Made by a program: the position numbers and the translations under genes
Assembly (NCBI RefSeq): GCF_900324465.2
Contig: NC_046622.1
Location: 19,756,297 to 19,820,296 of the forward strand
From: Anabas testudineus
Lineage: Eukaryota; Chordata; Actinopteri; Anabantiformes; Anabantidae
Length of the DNA: 64,000 nucleotides
Direction of reading: 5' to 3'
Shown: piece by piece, positions 24,322-37,741 of the stretch
How the letters are laid out: each line of letters starts with the position of its first letter
How positions within the stretch are numbered: the stretch's first letter is position 1
The notes under the pieces: model-generated
What the model was told of the DNA's origin: nothing
What the model saw: the letters and a program-made list of their open reading frames with translations, nothing else
Database searches by the model: none

Positions 24322-26157
24322 GTCAATAAGTGAAAGAATAAATGTCTGTCTATGAATCTACATCTAATTGCTGGAACTGTATATCACACATGTAACAACA
24401 TGAAGTAGTGAATAAATAATTATCCTTCAAATTATTATTATTGTCAATGTTATTAATGTTATTTGAGTATTATATAAGTTGAATTCTTCATCTACTTATG
24501 TTTGATCCAATGTGATCTAAATGTTAAAATGTTCAAAAACTTCAAAGAAAAAAAACAAAGAGCCACAAGGGTCTTGTCAACAGCACCAGCTGAAATACAT
24601 CCAACAGAATATTTTCTTAACAACTCCCCAAACAGTTTTCTCAAATTGAACTGAGTTTTGAATTTTCAACACCTCACATCTGCTGCAGGGCCAGTAAATT
24701 TTAAAGTAAGGTGTTTATTATTTTATCTCTCTCTCTTTATATCTCCAGTCCAATCAGCGGTTCAACCTTTCCCCTAAGATATCATGTCACAGCTGCATAG
24801 TCATAACACAAATGATTTTGTATTGCTTTACTTAACTTTCTCCATGGTAAGGTAAACCTCCATGTGTCCCTGTTGGGACATGTCTTTTGTCATTAAGGAA
24901 AAGCATCTGGTCAGCACTTGCGTCATAAAAATATTCACTGATGACAACACTGAGTAAATGGCTGTCTGTAAGCAGAAATCAGGCTCTTTCTGTTTATCTT
25001 CTATCATCCAAGTCATCTAGTTTTCTTTTTTTTAGTATTAAGTAAAATAGATTTCTATGACTTCTAGACATATTCTCTATGCTTACCCATTTTAATAGAT
25101 TTTACACAGCAAAGACACACTGCGTTTCTTTTATCTGTAGTTTTGTGGCCCATTCATATGAATCAAAACATTACTGCACATTAATTTCTCATTTAGACCA
25201 GACGAATTATTTAACAGTGGAAAAATTTATTCAGTTTATTTTAATTTAAAGAAGCAAAGAGTGCTATCATCTGAAGGATTACTTGTTGAAATAAAGGAGA
25301 GGCAGAAAAGAAATTAATCTGATGCCATACACCGCTGGAATTTGTTATGTAGCGTTAATATTTATGCAGGCTGGTAATGGATGTATATAAAGTGTAACAA
25401 TGCTATCCATCTGTTCCTTGCAACACCTTTTTTTGTCTTGTTCCACAAAAATGTCCCTGAAAGACGACAGAGAGCCACTGCCTCTCCATCTTTCAACTTA
25501 TTTCTCTTCCTTGGGAGGACAGCAGATCAATCAGCGGCAGATAATCAATGTTTGCCTGTGAGCAGCTGTGGAGAGCCAGAAAAATGTGACGCTTTAGTTT
25601 GTTATTGTACTGAACAGCCATGCGTGCCGTTTATACTCTGGAGTATAAGCATTTAATTAACCAGTGACAGCTGGGATTTCCACTGAGCACACTTCTGAGA
25701 CCCTGGGCCTCATCACTCTATCTCAGGTCAAAGCAGCATGGACACCGCTGCTAAATCCCATTAAGATCTTGCCCCGAGTTGTCCCTCACATTTCTGTTGA
25801 CTCTGACAAAGAAAGGAGACTCGTGAATCTGGAAAAATGAAACATCCCATTCAAAAATATATTTTTATTTGTTTTGTGTTGACTATGACTGGAATTAAAG
25901 TCTTGAACAAGTCAAAGTGTATAGGCAATGGCTTTGCATGTGGGGGGAAAATATTGGTGACATGAAAGCTGTGTTTGTTGTGCATTTTCCGGTGGGACTT
26001 GGTGAATAACACGGGCAGCATACACAGCAGACTGCTACCATCTGGTGGTGAAATGCAATCAGTCCTACTCGAGGAGAGGTAGTCTTATAAAATGTCTTCA
26101 TTTTGAAAATAGACATAAGAAAAGTACAGAAGATGTACATACAATGAACACAGGCTG
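24322..26157. other. Intergenic between the tail-to-tail genes 3 and 4
   Basis: Contains the gene 3 polyadenylation signal and, near 25862, a TTTATT that would be an AATAAA for gene 4 on the minus strand. From about 25250 to 25830 the composition is more complex and less AT-rich than its surroundings, with homeodomain-like TTAAT cores; see findings. No gene is supported; the frame 25381-25656 has no family features. Confidence 0.4.
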
Positions 26158-29100
26158 CTAAAAGTTGCCAGTTGCGGCTTTAGACATCAGGTGTTTCCTA
26201 GTGTTTTTCTCAGGTTTTAGTAGGATTATGTAGCACTTTGGTGCAAAGATGCAGCCCAGCAGTCCATAACTGGAGGCCAAAATAGCAAACACCTCTGTGA
26301 CTATAGAGTACTTCCCTGGAGAGGTGAGGTATGCGGGAACAAAGGCTGCCCACACTGCACAAAAGATGAGCATGCTGAACGTGATGAGTTTGGCCTCGTT
26401 GAAGTTATCTGGCAGTTTCCTTGCAAGGAATGCCAAAAGAAGACAGAGACACGCCAACAGGCCAATGTAACCCAGGACCAGACCGAATGCTATGGGTGAA
26501 CCTTCGTCACACAAAAGAATGATAATAGCGCTCTCATGTGGCATCAGTTGATGTGGAGTGGGGGGAGCGACAACCAGCCAAACTGTACAGATGATTACCT
26601 GCATAAAAAAAAAAAAAAAAAACTGTGAATACATTCTCATCTAATGATCCAGAACAAATAACTAACAGATGTTCTTACCTGAACAAGGGTACAGAAGGTA
26701 ATGATTGTTTTCTGATGTGCAGGTTTGAACCATTTCATCACATTACGGCCTGGAAGTGTAGCCTTAAAGGCCATTAACACAACTACAGTTTTCCCCAGAA
26801 CACAAGAGATACAGAGGACAAAGGTGATGCCGAATGCTGTGTGACGCAGCATGCAGGACCACTCAGAGGGTCGGCCGATAAAGGTCAGAGAACACAGGAA
26901 GCACAGAGTCAGGGAGAGGAGAAGCAGGAAGCTCAGCTCAGAGTTGTTGGCCCTGACAATAGGAGTGGTTCTGTGCCTGGAGAATATGAAAACCACGATG
27001 CAGGTGCAGATGGAGCCAATGAGGGAAATAGTCATCAGAGTGATGCCCATGGTGTCATTAAAGGAGAGGAACTCCACCTGTTTGGGGATACACACTGTTC
27101 TCTCAGCGTTGGACCAGAACTCTGGCGGGCAGTGCACACACTCTATGGCATCTAGAGGGAAGACAAGAAAGGTTGACCTGCGATACTGCAGTTTTTCCTC
27201 TCAAACATCACATCCAATTTGAAAACATAATGTGGGCAAGTAGGCTTTTCTCACCAGTCTGATTGCTAATCTCCCCAGCTGCACAAACCACACAATCATG
27301 GCAGCAGATAGGGACATTAGGTCTGATTGCCTTCCGGGTCCCTGGGGAACAAATGCTGCTGCATACTGACATGGGAACCTAAGAAAAAGACTTATCACAT
27401 TGCAGTCATGATATAAATATACACTCACTGGTGCACCCGTACAATCTAATGCAAGACAACACAGCAGCTCTGCCATGAATTCTGCTTTTAGAAAGGTTAG
27501 AAATGCATTATTAAGGTGTTTGGCAGAGTTGAACTGGAATGCAATACAACAGGAGGGGTTTCTCATGTATTTTAAATATGTTGACTGGAACACATCTTAA
27601 TATAATTATTCATATAATTGATTGCATTAGGTTGTACAGGTGTGTCTTTAAATGGCCAGTGAGTGTAAGTCTACAATTAACAATTGACAATACAGAATAT
27701 TGTTCTGTTAAGATCCCTACTTTGGTTTGGTTTCCGTTCCATACAATATTCTGTTCCTGGATCTGAAGTTTTTGCTTTCCTGTTGCCGTCTCATCAAATT
27801 TGCCTATAGTGACATATTCCATTTTTCCATTCGTCAACTGCCAGTTGACCAGGTCATACATAGCTGCCGGGTCACCGTTCTTATCAAACTTGATTTCATC
27901 ACCGAATGAGTTCAAGTAGTCCACTTGTTTAATGTAATGAAGTAGCTGAGGGAAGAACATGTGATAGTGTATTTTTTTTTTTACCAGAAATCATTCAGTT
28001 GATATAAATTTTGTTCATTCAGTCTAATTTTGAACATGTGGGACAGTACCTGCCATGTCTGTAGTGTGTCTACATCAGGACAAGCCTGCAAAGAAAATGG
28101 CCCTTGTCCTGTGACACAGCTTCTCATTGCCTTAAGCGCATGGGCAATGGCATACACAGCCTTATATACATTGTAGGAAATCCTTAGCTGTGACACATCT
28201 GAATAGATATTTGTCACATTACCCAGATCTTCTGCTCCAGAGCATGGAGGATAACCCCCAGCATTACTTTCCTGACCTTCAGTCTGCAAGTGCAGGCTAC
28301 ACTGAAACACCTTCTCCCAGAAAAGAATTAGGAAAGGATCTTGAAGGGCATCTGGGCTCGACGGATGCAAGCGAAGCAGAAAGTCTTTCAATCCAGGGAT
28401 GTATGCTCGCCGGATGGCAAATCCCATAGAGCCCTGAAGGATGCCGTGGTACTTCTGGGGGGTCGAGAGTACAGCAGCTGTGCTCCAAGCTTCACTGGCC
28501 AGCCACTGTATCCCAGTGAGCCCATTTCTAATTGCAACATATGTTGAGGTGGCATTTTTGTAATTACACAAATAACTGTCATACATATTTTTCACGTTAT
28601 AAATACTGTGGCGTTGTGGATGATGATGAACAGCTGAAATTGTCATACCTGAGTGCTTCATCAAACAGCGCTGCTGCATCCTGTTCCACAGCAAACACTA
28701 AAATCACCCGAGCCCCAGAGGAACGGATCTTGGATAGGACAGATGAAATGGCAGTCTGTGCTCGGTTCTTAGGGATGACCTCATGGAGGGCAACACACGC
28801 ACCTAACTTTACAACCTCAGAGAGGAGATACAGTACACAACAACTTATTATTATCTTTACATGGTTTAAAAAACTGTACATTTAAAATAACATCTATTAT
28901 GATTCAACTAAACACCTCTTCAGCAAAGATGTTTGCCCCACCACGACCATAGGCGTCATCCCCTGCTATCACACCCACCCAAGTCCAACCAAAATGCTTG
29001 ACGAGTTGCACCAGTGCTTGTACCTACATGGAGACATAGAGCAATTTGTATCACTTTTTGAAGATGTGCATTTCTACAGAGGAAGTCTGTTTCTAACCTG

Positions 29101-30195
29101 GAAGAAGTCACTAGGCATGGTCCTTAAAAAGGCAGGGAATTCCTTTTTGTCACTCAGACAGGCACAGCTGGAGAAGTAACTAACCTGAATAGAAGGCAAC
29201 ACAAGAAACAATGTCCAGTGTCCAGTATTAAAACATCAGGGCTCTCAACCTAAAGGGCAATTTCATCTACTTTAGACTTGTTTGGGGAGCACTTGTATAA
29301 AACTGGTATTCAACTTCCTTAGTTCTAGCCAACTGAAAAACCAGATGATGTCATGTAAGGATGTTTTCAGTTGAGTGGCACACAGCTGTTAAACAGCTAT
29401 TACAAATTTACCTGTGGCACATGGAAGATTCCCAGGAAACGGGCAACTACGAGTGACTGAGTAGATCCCCCGTCTCCTATCACTGCAGGTACAGTCCCAC
29501 GACAGGTGTTTAGGCTCTTTGTCTCTCCGTTATCCCCTGCACCCTTCTCATTTCCCATCAACTCCATGGAAGCCTTCAGAGCCTGATGAGGTGTACTGCA
29601 TGAATCATAGATCTTATAGCCCAGTGTGATATTGGGAAGGAGTTTGCCTTCTCTGTTAATCTCCTCAATGGCAAAGATCATAGTCTGCATCCAACGAAAA
29701 GTCCGAAAGTTAAACCTATAAAAATAGACACTGTGTATTCAGCTCAAGTTTTAATTTCATTTTCAACACAATTATAATTGCAGAGCTCAGAAGGTAATTT
29801 CATTTGAGACTGTTCACAAAACATGTTGATTTAAGGCAGAAGGATTTGTGCCATACTTCATTTGAGACAATGTTACAGTTGCTTAAAAACAATGTACATG
29901 TTTAGCAGAAAAAGAAAGTTTACCTTGTGCACTGTGTGGGAGGAGGCTTAGATGTAAAGGTCAAGCTGGGCTCCACAACCATGTCATGAAGGGAGAAGAG
30001 TCCCCCCAAGGTGATGTTCCCCTTTTTCTCCAGTACAGACAAAGGCATGGACCCTTGGAGTATTCTACATTGTTGGTTTTGGTCTTGCTGGCAGTTGTAA
30101 GGAAAAATTCCACACCACAACAGAGTCCAAAGCATAAGCTCAGTTCTTCTCCAAATAACACTGGGTTCTCCTGTTCTCATCCAAGAATCAGTCAT
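26158..30195 (-). CDS. OlfC / V2R-like class C GPCR, gene 4, inverted (10 exons, about 872-892 aa)
   Basis: The only minus-strand receptor. Exons in coding order: 30195-29924, 29715-29412, 29184-29098, 29023-28916, 28815-28649, 28527-28050, 27945-27721, 27378-27255, 27151-26679, 26598-26158; sum 2679 nt, 893 codons with TAG. Start is uncertain: the ATG at 30195 or the in-frame ATG at 30135, which begins a better signal peptide ([11 protein letters not shown]). It has a Venus-flytrap domain with ligand-contact residues like CaSR (DDAYG, SEAW), a Cys-rich linker ([15 protein letters not shown]) and a 7TM domain ending [14 protein letters not shown]. The ligand-binding exon is split by three short introns (74, 100, 121 bp) at other places than in gene 1, while the 7TM intron after TLVQ is shared with genes 1-3. 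No frameshift or stop seen. Confidence 0.93.
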
Positions 30196-33100
30196 CCTGG
30201 CACAGTATAGCTTTGATATCAAATGTATATGTCTAAAAATCCCAAAAATCAGGAAGGCTATCAGTGCTCAAAAAAAGCGAGAGGTAGCACACAGAAAATA
30301 ATACATCATGAGCATTTTCATTTAAGCAAAGATTTGAAGTGAAAATATGATTAGTAGAGGTTGCAAAAGTAAATGATCTGTCAATCAAACTAATCAGTAA
30401 AGTCTCATCAACTTAAGCATTGCGTATATAACGTAAGTGCTGCTTCACAGCACTGCCAGGTTGTCTAGTCTATAGTGCCAGGTAAGAGATGCTGCCGGGT
30501 CGGGTATATATTCTACCTAGGCTCGTGATCAATGGAAAAAGAGGGCACGGTTTCACAGTAAGTAACTACAAAAACAAGAAGCTGAGATGAACACTTGATC
30601 ATAATGGATAAAGACAAGAGCTGTGACTTGTCACAATGTCATGCCTGACTAGGCCTAACTCGTCCTTCAGTGATGTGAAGATGCAGACAGTATGTCACCA
30701 GGGGCTGCTGAACTAAGTTCACCTTTCAAATTTAAAAACAGATGGGGAACAACAGAGTAATAGGAAAATTCCACACTTGAAATAAAGAGAAATGTAAAGG
30801 GGTACACTGAATATATATTTAATGTGTTTATATGTTACAGTCATTGTAGATGACTTAGTATGAATCCAGACATATTCATACTAATTTAACTGAATGTTTC
30901 ACTTTTTTAAAAATCAGTAATCAGATTTTTTGTCTGTTTTCTCTCATTCTCACAAAAAATATCCTTCTCTAACATTAAACTGGTTGAAAGAATTGAGATA
31001 AATGAGTCATTAGGCTGTGGTGCACATCATTATCAGGATGAACCCTGCAGGCTACAAAACAGAGCACCACACATGTAAAGCAAAGAGACTATTACGTGGT
31101 GCATGTTGTGCTGCCGTGGGTCATAGGGCCCCTTAATCATCTAATATGTCCCTGTGTGACTCTCAGAAGAAGAAGGAAAGAGGTACATGAAAACAGAAGG
31201 TTCAGTGTGACATAGTATTTTTTCTTTTCTTGTAAATAAACCTTTAAGGAGGTCTTGGACTAAAAGGATCCTGTTTTAGTAAACAGGTTGTTTCTGAACA
31301 GAAGTTGATTAAAAGTGAACAACAATGAGAGAGGATCACAGCTTTCTTACAGGAATATGTGATCCAAAAGAATCAGAGTTTTGGATTTCCCATTTTCCCA
31401 AATTGTCTTAACACTAGAATTTTAATACAGAAAAAAAACACAAAATAACAAAAAGCCCGGCAGTTGTTGATGGAGCAGTGACACTGAATGATGAGTAGCA
31501 TAGGAAGTACAGGGCATTGTTATGTGGTGCAATGGGATTGGTTACACAATACATTTATTATTATTATTATTATTGATACAGACGTTAATGATTAATAAAG
31601 GTATGCAGGCTGATTGATATAGATGGAACTGAATGAGAGAAAATATAGATAGTAGATCTGACATTAGTCTGTTCAGGTCTCCACCCGTCAGGTCAACATG
31701 ATTCCTCAGCTGTAAAAGGACAATAACAGATATTTTTTATGTCTCATCTGTTTCATCTGTGAACCAAGTCATTCATTGTTTTTACTCTTCAGTCACAGTA
31801 GAGACCTGTGTGGTGGGATTTCACTCTTTGTCTTTTTGTTCACTTCCATTTGTCAAATGTTTTGGGTCCTTATCCAAATCTGTCCTCTGTTCTGACACAG
31901 TGAAAATAGAAGAGATGAAGTAGTAGTTGTAGTAGTCTGTTCCTTTTGTACAATATGACCGGTGGTAAATTGATAAATCTGGCAGACAACGTTGGATATA
32001 TCTACACAACATGGTGCATAAAAAATGTGATGAGAAAAAATCTGGAACAGTTTGATAATCACTGAATCCCTAATGAGTAGTTCCTGAATAACTATGAAGA
32101 TTATAATCACTAGATATTTATCAGTGAGTAATGATTAGTACACATGTGATAAACTGAGTATTGACTACTTTCCTGTATGTTAGATGTACAGTAGTAAACT
32201 TGTAATGATTCATTCATTACTCATTACTTGATTGCTCTGTAAAATTATACATCATTGTTACTTCCATATGAGTATCTGATCATTACTCACATTTCTCTGT
32301 GTTGTACATTATACTGGGTAGTTACTGAGTAACTGATCATTTTATAATACTGCATTATTTTATTTTTTTCAGATGTGTTATTGATGATAAGAGCTTTACT
32401 TATGGCTGCCCTGACACATTTTATAACACAACATTTATTTAAATGACATTTGTCTTCTATTATATTATTGTAAGTGGACACTTGTAGATGATGTCAGTGT
32501 AAATCTTTTGTAACAGGAATGTCTGGACAGGATTTATAGAGACATTGACTCCAGACACACATAAAACAGGCCAGAGACATTACTCTTCAGCAGCACAATT
32601 TAATATAATAGTCTAAAGATGAATTGGGACTCATAAGAAGTGGTGTTAGTTTGTACCTTAATCCATCAGAAAACAAAAAAACTTGCGTGTTGTGTGAGCA
32701 AACACTACAATCGGAGTACACAAAAATCTGTTAGTTCCACAATTTTACAAATGGTACTACTAACCACTCACATTTTCAAGTGTTACCCAGCATTTCATTG
32801 CTCTCCATTACCACATTTTAAAAAAGTATTTTAATTGTTGCCTTGATAGGTGCAAAGTGGTTTTTATTCTATTATTACAAGTATAGACTAATATTATACT
32901 TTTCAAAGTAATTGAAAAGTATTGTATCAGTCTCACAAAGTGGACTTTTTTTATTTTGATGCTCATTTCAAGCATGATACACATTCAATATGGTGATTTA
33001 AAAAAACGAACGGTTGACCTAAACATGTCCAAATGTTTTAAAGATGGACAGTCCCGCAGTAGTTCGCATATGTTTTTGAATACTTCTCTAAAAAAGACAG

Positions 33101-36100
33101 TAAAAGCACCACTGTCAAGAAAAGTTGGTGTAAGTTTTAGAAATTAGACATAGTAAGTCTTCGACAGTAGAACTTTTACTGACTAAATCCTGGATTACAC
33201 CCAATAACCTTTAACTTTAAGGAATCTCTGGTTGCATAATTTTTTTCATTTTGTCATCCCTGCCTTAAAGTTTATGATTTTAATTTAGAAAGTATATCAT
33301 AAACTTTATTTATTCAACTTTTGTGTGTGTGTGTGTGGGTGCAGGAGTGACATCGGGTGGTTGTGTTTTGGGACTCATTGGGTGACTTGTTTGTGAACTT
33401 GAACATCAGGAAAACAACCTGTGTTGGGTTAAATGTAATCAGTCATGAATAACAACATGCACTTTGACGGTAAACTTGTTATTGTGTATATTATGAAACC
33501 ATGGCATCATCCTAAACCTGCCAATTAACCTTTTACTCGGAGGGCTGAGGGGGGACCGCAGGGCAAGCTGGGCAGGCAGAGACAAGCAAGCGTTTCCAAC
33601 GACAATGATGACATCTGGCCCTGAGGCTGTGAAACACGAGCTCAGCAGGTGTTGTGTGGTAAATTAATTCCGATTGGGTTTTAATGAAAGCTGATCTCCC
33701 CTCGTTCAAAACAAGTAGCTCACAGTAATTAGTGAGACTCCAGCTGAATCATTGTTCATTATCAGCCACACTAATGAGGTCAACATTGGAGAAACTCTCT
33801 TTAGGTAAAATGTGCCAAACATTTGACATGTCAAAGCCTGTTCATCACACCTGTTTGAGGGTGACAAATAATCATGCTGTAATGTGACAAATGCGACATG
33901 TTGGAACAAAAGTAATGTCTAACATACTTTGTAGTGATAACAAAACTTTCAAAAGTTCAAACACCTTGGCTTTGTTCAGTTCTACAGTTCAAAATCTAAT
34001 AACTAACAGTCCATGCAGACTGACTCAACCGGGTCCAGATGTTCCTCCATCCACACTTTGGATGAAATTTGATAGAACATGAATGACCTGCAGTGAGAAC
34101 TCTTTATTCAGCTGTAAAACATGGTCTGAGGAGACAGAAATGACAAAACACCTTCATATGTTGTCAAGTTATTTTTGATGATCAGAAAGTCAGGCAAAGT
34201 GTGCATGTCAAATGGTCATTGTCTCTACATGGAGGAATTGCTCAGGTGGTACCCCATACAAGACATATTAAGTATGAATAAATATTTGTTTTGACTGGCA
34301 ATTCACTCACAGTCATCTTTACTTGCCAAGACAGGGCCTCTGGTACATGTTTCTTTTAACCCCAATCATGATCCCCTCAACTGTTACCAATTGACCTAGC
34401 ATCATCCAGAATGGTGCCACTTTAATATTTTATAAACTTTTCTAATCAGTTTCCTATCAAACAATCTCATTTATAAATGTGTTGCATGTTGCAAAGTCTA
34501 TATTGAGTATTAAGTATTAATTAAGTCAATTAAATAAAACACATGTACAATTAAGTTGCACAGTGAAGGCACGAAAAACTTCACTCTAACAACAACAACA
34601 CCAATATAATAATAATCATAATAATAGTTATTAGTAATTTCATTATATTATTATAATTATGTTGTTATTGCAGTTTTTCTGAATGGGGTTTGTGGTTTAA
34701 ACTACATTATAAGCTTAAAAATACCTTTTGAGCTAGTGTAAATCTTTAGATTTTCTAGATGAGTCTTTCTGGCTGAGCCAGTTATCACAGATAAGTCATG
34801 TTCCTCACTTCTTATCTCCAATGTTTTTTAACATTTCTAATTCACACATGCATTGATATTTATATTTAGGATGTAACAGTAATTCATTTTCATCACCAGC
34901 TGCAGCATCATCTACTGTATGTTTTTTAAGGGTCATTTTTTTGTTTTGCGGAAATTGCACAGTGTTTCCAGGAGATGGCAACATTGTACATGGTATGGGA
35001 ATGATCATAGAGTGTGGATGACTGTATGAGTCTGTAAACACTTTCCTGTACAATAATAATCCCACTGTGGGCACAAGGATAATCATTTGTTTTCCCACTA
35101 GGTGGAAAATTCAGTGAAGTTTACAGTCATCATTAGAGTTAGCAGAAGTTGATTGTTCTAACTTTGACCCCATTACTTTTAGCTTTTATCTATTTGGCCT
35201 TTATCTGATCATTTCTCTACTGTTTGCAGGTAGAGTGATAATACATACATAATCACACACAATACACATCACCCAAATACAAATGTGGATGTTTATTATA
35301 ATCTGTATTGTTCTTTCTTTCTTCTTTCTTTTAATTAATATTCCTACCCCCCCGTTACATAGTACTTTAAGACTAATACATATACTATTGTTTTCAAGTA
35401 CTACCTAAATAATACACCTGGCTAAATAATAAGTTGGTGGCAACAGTTCAACAGGGTCCTTCCCTTTTCTATAATCAAAGTGTTAACCCCCATAAATCCC
35501 ATATATCCATAAAAAATAAGTTTTGTTATGGTATTGTTGGGCCTGCACAGACCCCCGAAAGTCTCCCATCTAAAAGATTTGGCATTAAGTGTGACAAAGG
35601 CTGTTAGCATGGCTTGTTGTCAAGCATCAGCGTTTAACTTCAATAACATATCTGCAGTCTCAGAAAGGATGTTTGACAGTCACATGAATGTGTTTGGGAG
35701 CTACATTATTATTATTATTATTATTGTATAGTTGGGCCTCAGAATATAGTCAAGGAAAGTAGATTATTGGCAGTCCAGAAAACTTTTAATCACTTGGGTT
35801 GTGAAATGTGCCATAACATTTATTTTTACTTGTTGTTCATCCTGACAAAACCCCTGAGCTCTCAAGCAGCTCATGATGCAATATCCCTACAGTGAAGTTT
35901 CCAGTGTAAGCTGAAAGGAAAGGTGTGAAGGTAGGCTGGAGACACAGGAAAATCCATAGGGAGTTTGTTAGTTTGTTAGTTTGTTAGAGTGCTTGTGAGT
36001 GGGAAGAGTCTGAGGTCTAACTCATGGTCTTGCCCAAGGCACCTGCACTTCTCCACATGTGTTTCTATTAAATCAGCTCCCAAAAGGCAGATCCTCTGGA

Positions 36101-37541
36101 GAGATGTTAAGAGTTTCATAAACTGAAATGCATCTCTACAAAGGCACAAACAACAATTTCTTTTTAATTAAAAAGGACCTAAGAGCCGCATCAGTTCCCT
36201 ATTAAACATTCATTTGCCTGAAAAATAACAGTAACAACAAATTAAATATCGCACGGTCCAATGCCTGGCTAAATTAGTTAGGTTGAATTGTTTATTTTCA
36301 TCTGGTGTCAAAAGTGTAACTTTAATTCCCTTATCCAAATCCACTTGCACTAAACATGACATGACATGCAGGGTAGACTAATTTTGCTAATGATGATTTT
36401 GTGTAAAAGCACATTGTTTTATTGCTATTTACACACTCTTGATGATTAGCAGAGTTACACTGGGAAAAACAAATGAGTCTAACAACTGTTTGTGATCATG
36501 TTTGTGATACCACTAAAAAGTTTGTTGCACTGTAGTTGCATTAACCAGATTGTTGGATATAAAGAACAAAACAAAATAACATTTTCAGAAGTTGTCTATA
36601 ATCTTCCACTGTTATTGCATCTATTCTATCAAAAACCTTGAAATAAACCTATTTGGAACACTTAAATAAAGAATAATCAAGTTCCTCCCTTGTTGACATT
36701 AGTAGTACATTTGAGTTCATCTGCACTAATTATGTAGTATGGCCATTTTTCAGTGACCACTTTCCCCATAAGTGATGACTACTGCTGTGGGGAAAAAAGT
36801 GATGACATTAGTTATTATATAATTACTTTTTTGTTACATCATATTGAATAGTTACTAAGTAGTGTAAAATAAGAATTGAGTTGTTTTCTTTAACTCAGAA
36901 TTAGCGTTTAATATCTCTATAGGTAATGGGTCCCATTTAAGGGAGGATGCCATGTTGTAAGTCCATGCTTCTACAGTAGCCCAGAATGGTCAAACCAAAT
37001 ACTGGCTCTCTAGTGGGAATTTCACATTTTCAAGTTGAAGGAGAATCTTGGCCTTGGTGAAACTTTAGCACTGACATAATTGTACAGTGTTTGACAATTG
37101 GATATGACTGTACTATGTGCATAGAATATGACTATTAAAAAAATGGAGACTTGTTTTTAAATGAAAAAAAAAAAAAGATCAGGTAATTATAAGGTATGAC
37201 TTTAACGCTGATGAACTAATCATTAACCAGTGATTTGCTACTATAGTATCTCCTTCTCGGTTCTCTACTACAGTAACTATAATTGTGTACTTTATGGTTC
37301 CTGATGAGAATTGTTCAGACACTACTCATCAAAAGGTTCATGCAGGAAATTCAAATGTCACCTGTAAAGTGTTATCAAATTGTTATTACTGACCAACGTG
37401 CTTGAATCATGTAGTTGGTTACTGTGAATGGACTTGAACCTCACAATTAGTAATTTTGCTATCAAATCAGTAAGACGTTCCTTTCATTTATTTGGGATTG
37501 TCCTATATTGTTCTTTGGACTTTTGCTAACTACAACTCTTT
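30196..37541. other. 7.3 kb gene-free gap inside the receptor cluster
   Basis: No receptor exon, other gene, tRNA or clear transposon recognised. It is AT-rich with short tracts: ATT triplets at 31556-31576 and 35705-35725, GT repeats near 33323-33338, TTTC-rich 35310-35332 and poly-A at 37164-37175. The piece 33530-33800 is GC-richer with TAAT cores and may be a regulatory element. All open frames are under 100 codons and lack features. The gap divides the intron-rich genes 1-4 from the six-exon genes 5-9. Confidence 0.5.
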
Positions 37542-37671
37542 CTTTGAGTGTGATCTTCTCTACATATACCATAATTTCATGTCAAGGCCCATTCAGCACT
37601 GTCATATTTCACTTACATCTGATTGGTTAGTACCAAGTAACAGGCCTGTGAGTCCTGCCACCATTTAATAT

Positions 37672-37677
37672 TATAAA
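37672..37677 (+). promoter_or_regulatory. TATA box of gene 5, with upstream CCAAT box
   Basis: TATAAA lies 70 bp before the gene 5 ATG. An inverted CCAAT (GATTGG, 37621-37626) sits about 50 bp further upstream. Gene 6 has the same arrangement. A start site near 37700 is inferred. Confidence 0.5.
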
Positions 37678-37741
37678 GTGTCACAGTCTGATTTAACCAC
37701 AACCAGAGTGGCTCTGTCCCACCAGGACCTGGGAGTACACA

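Noticed and set aside
26841-27222. Plus-strand frames over gene 4
   Set aside because: Antisense shadows of the gene 4 7TM exon, like those opposite the 7TM exons of genes 5, 6, 8 and 9.
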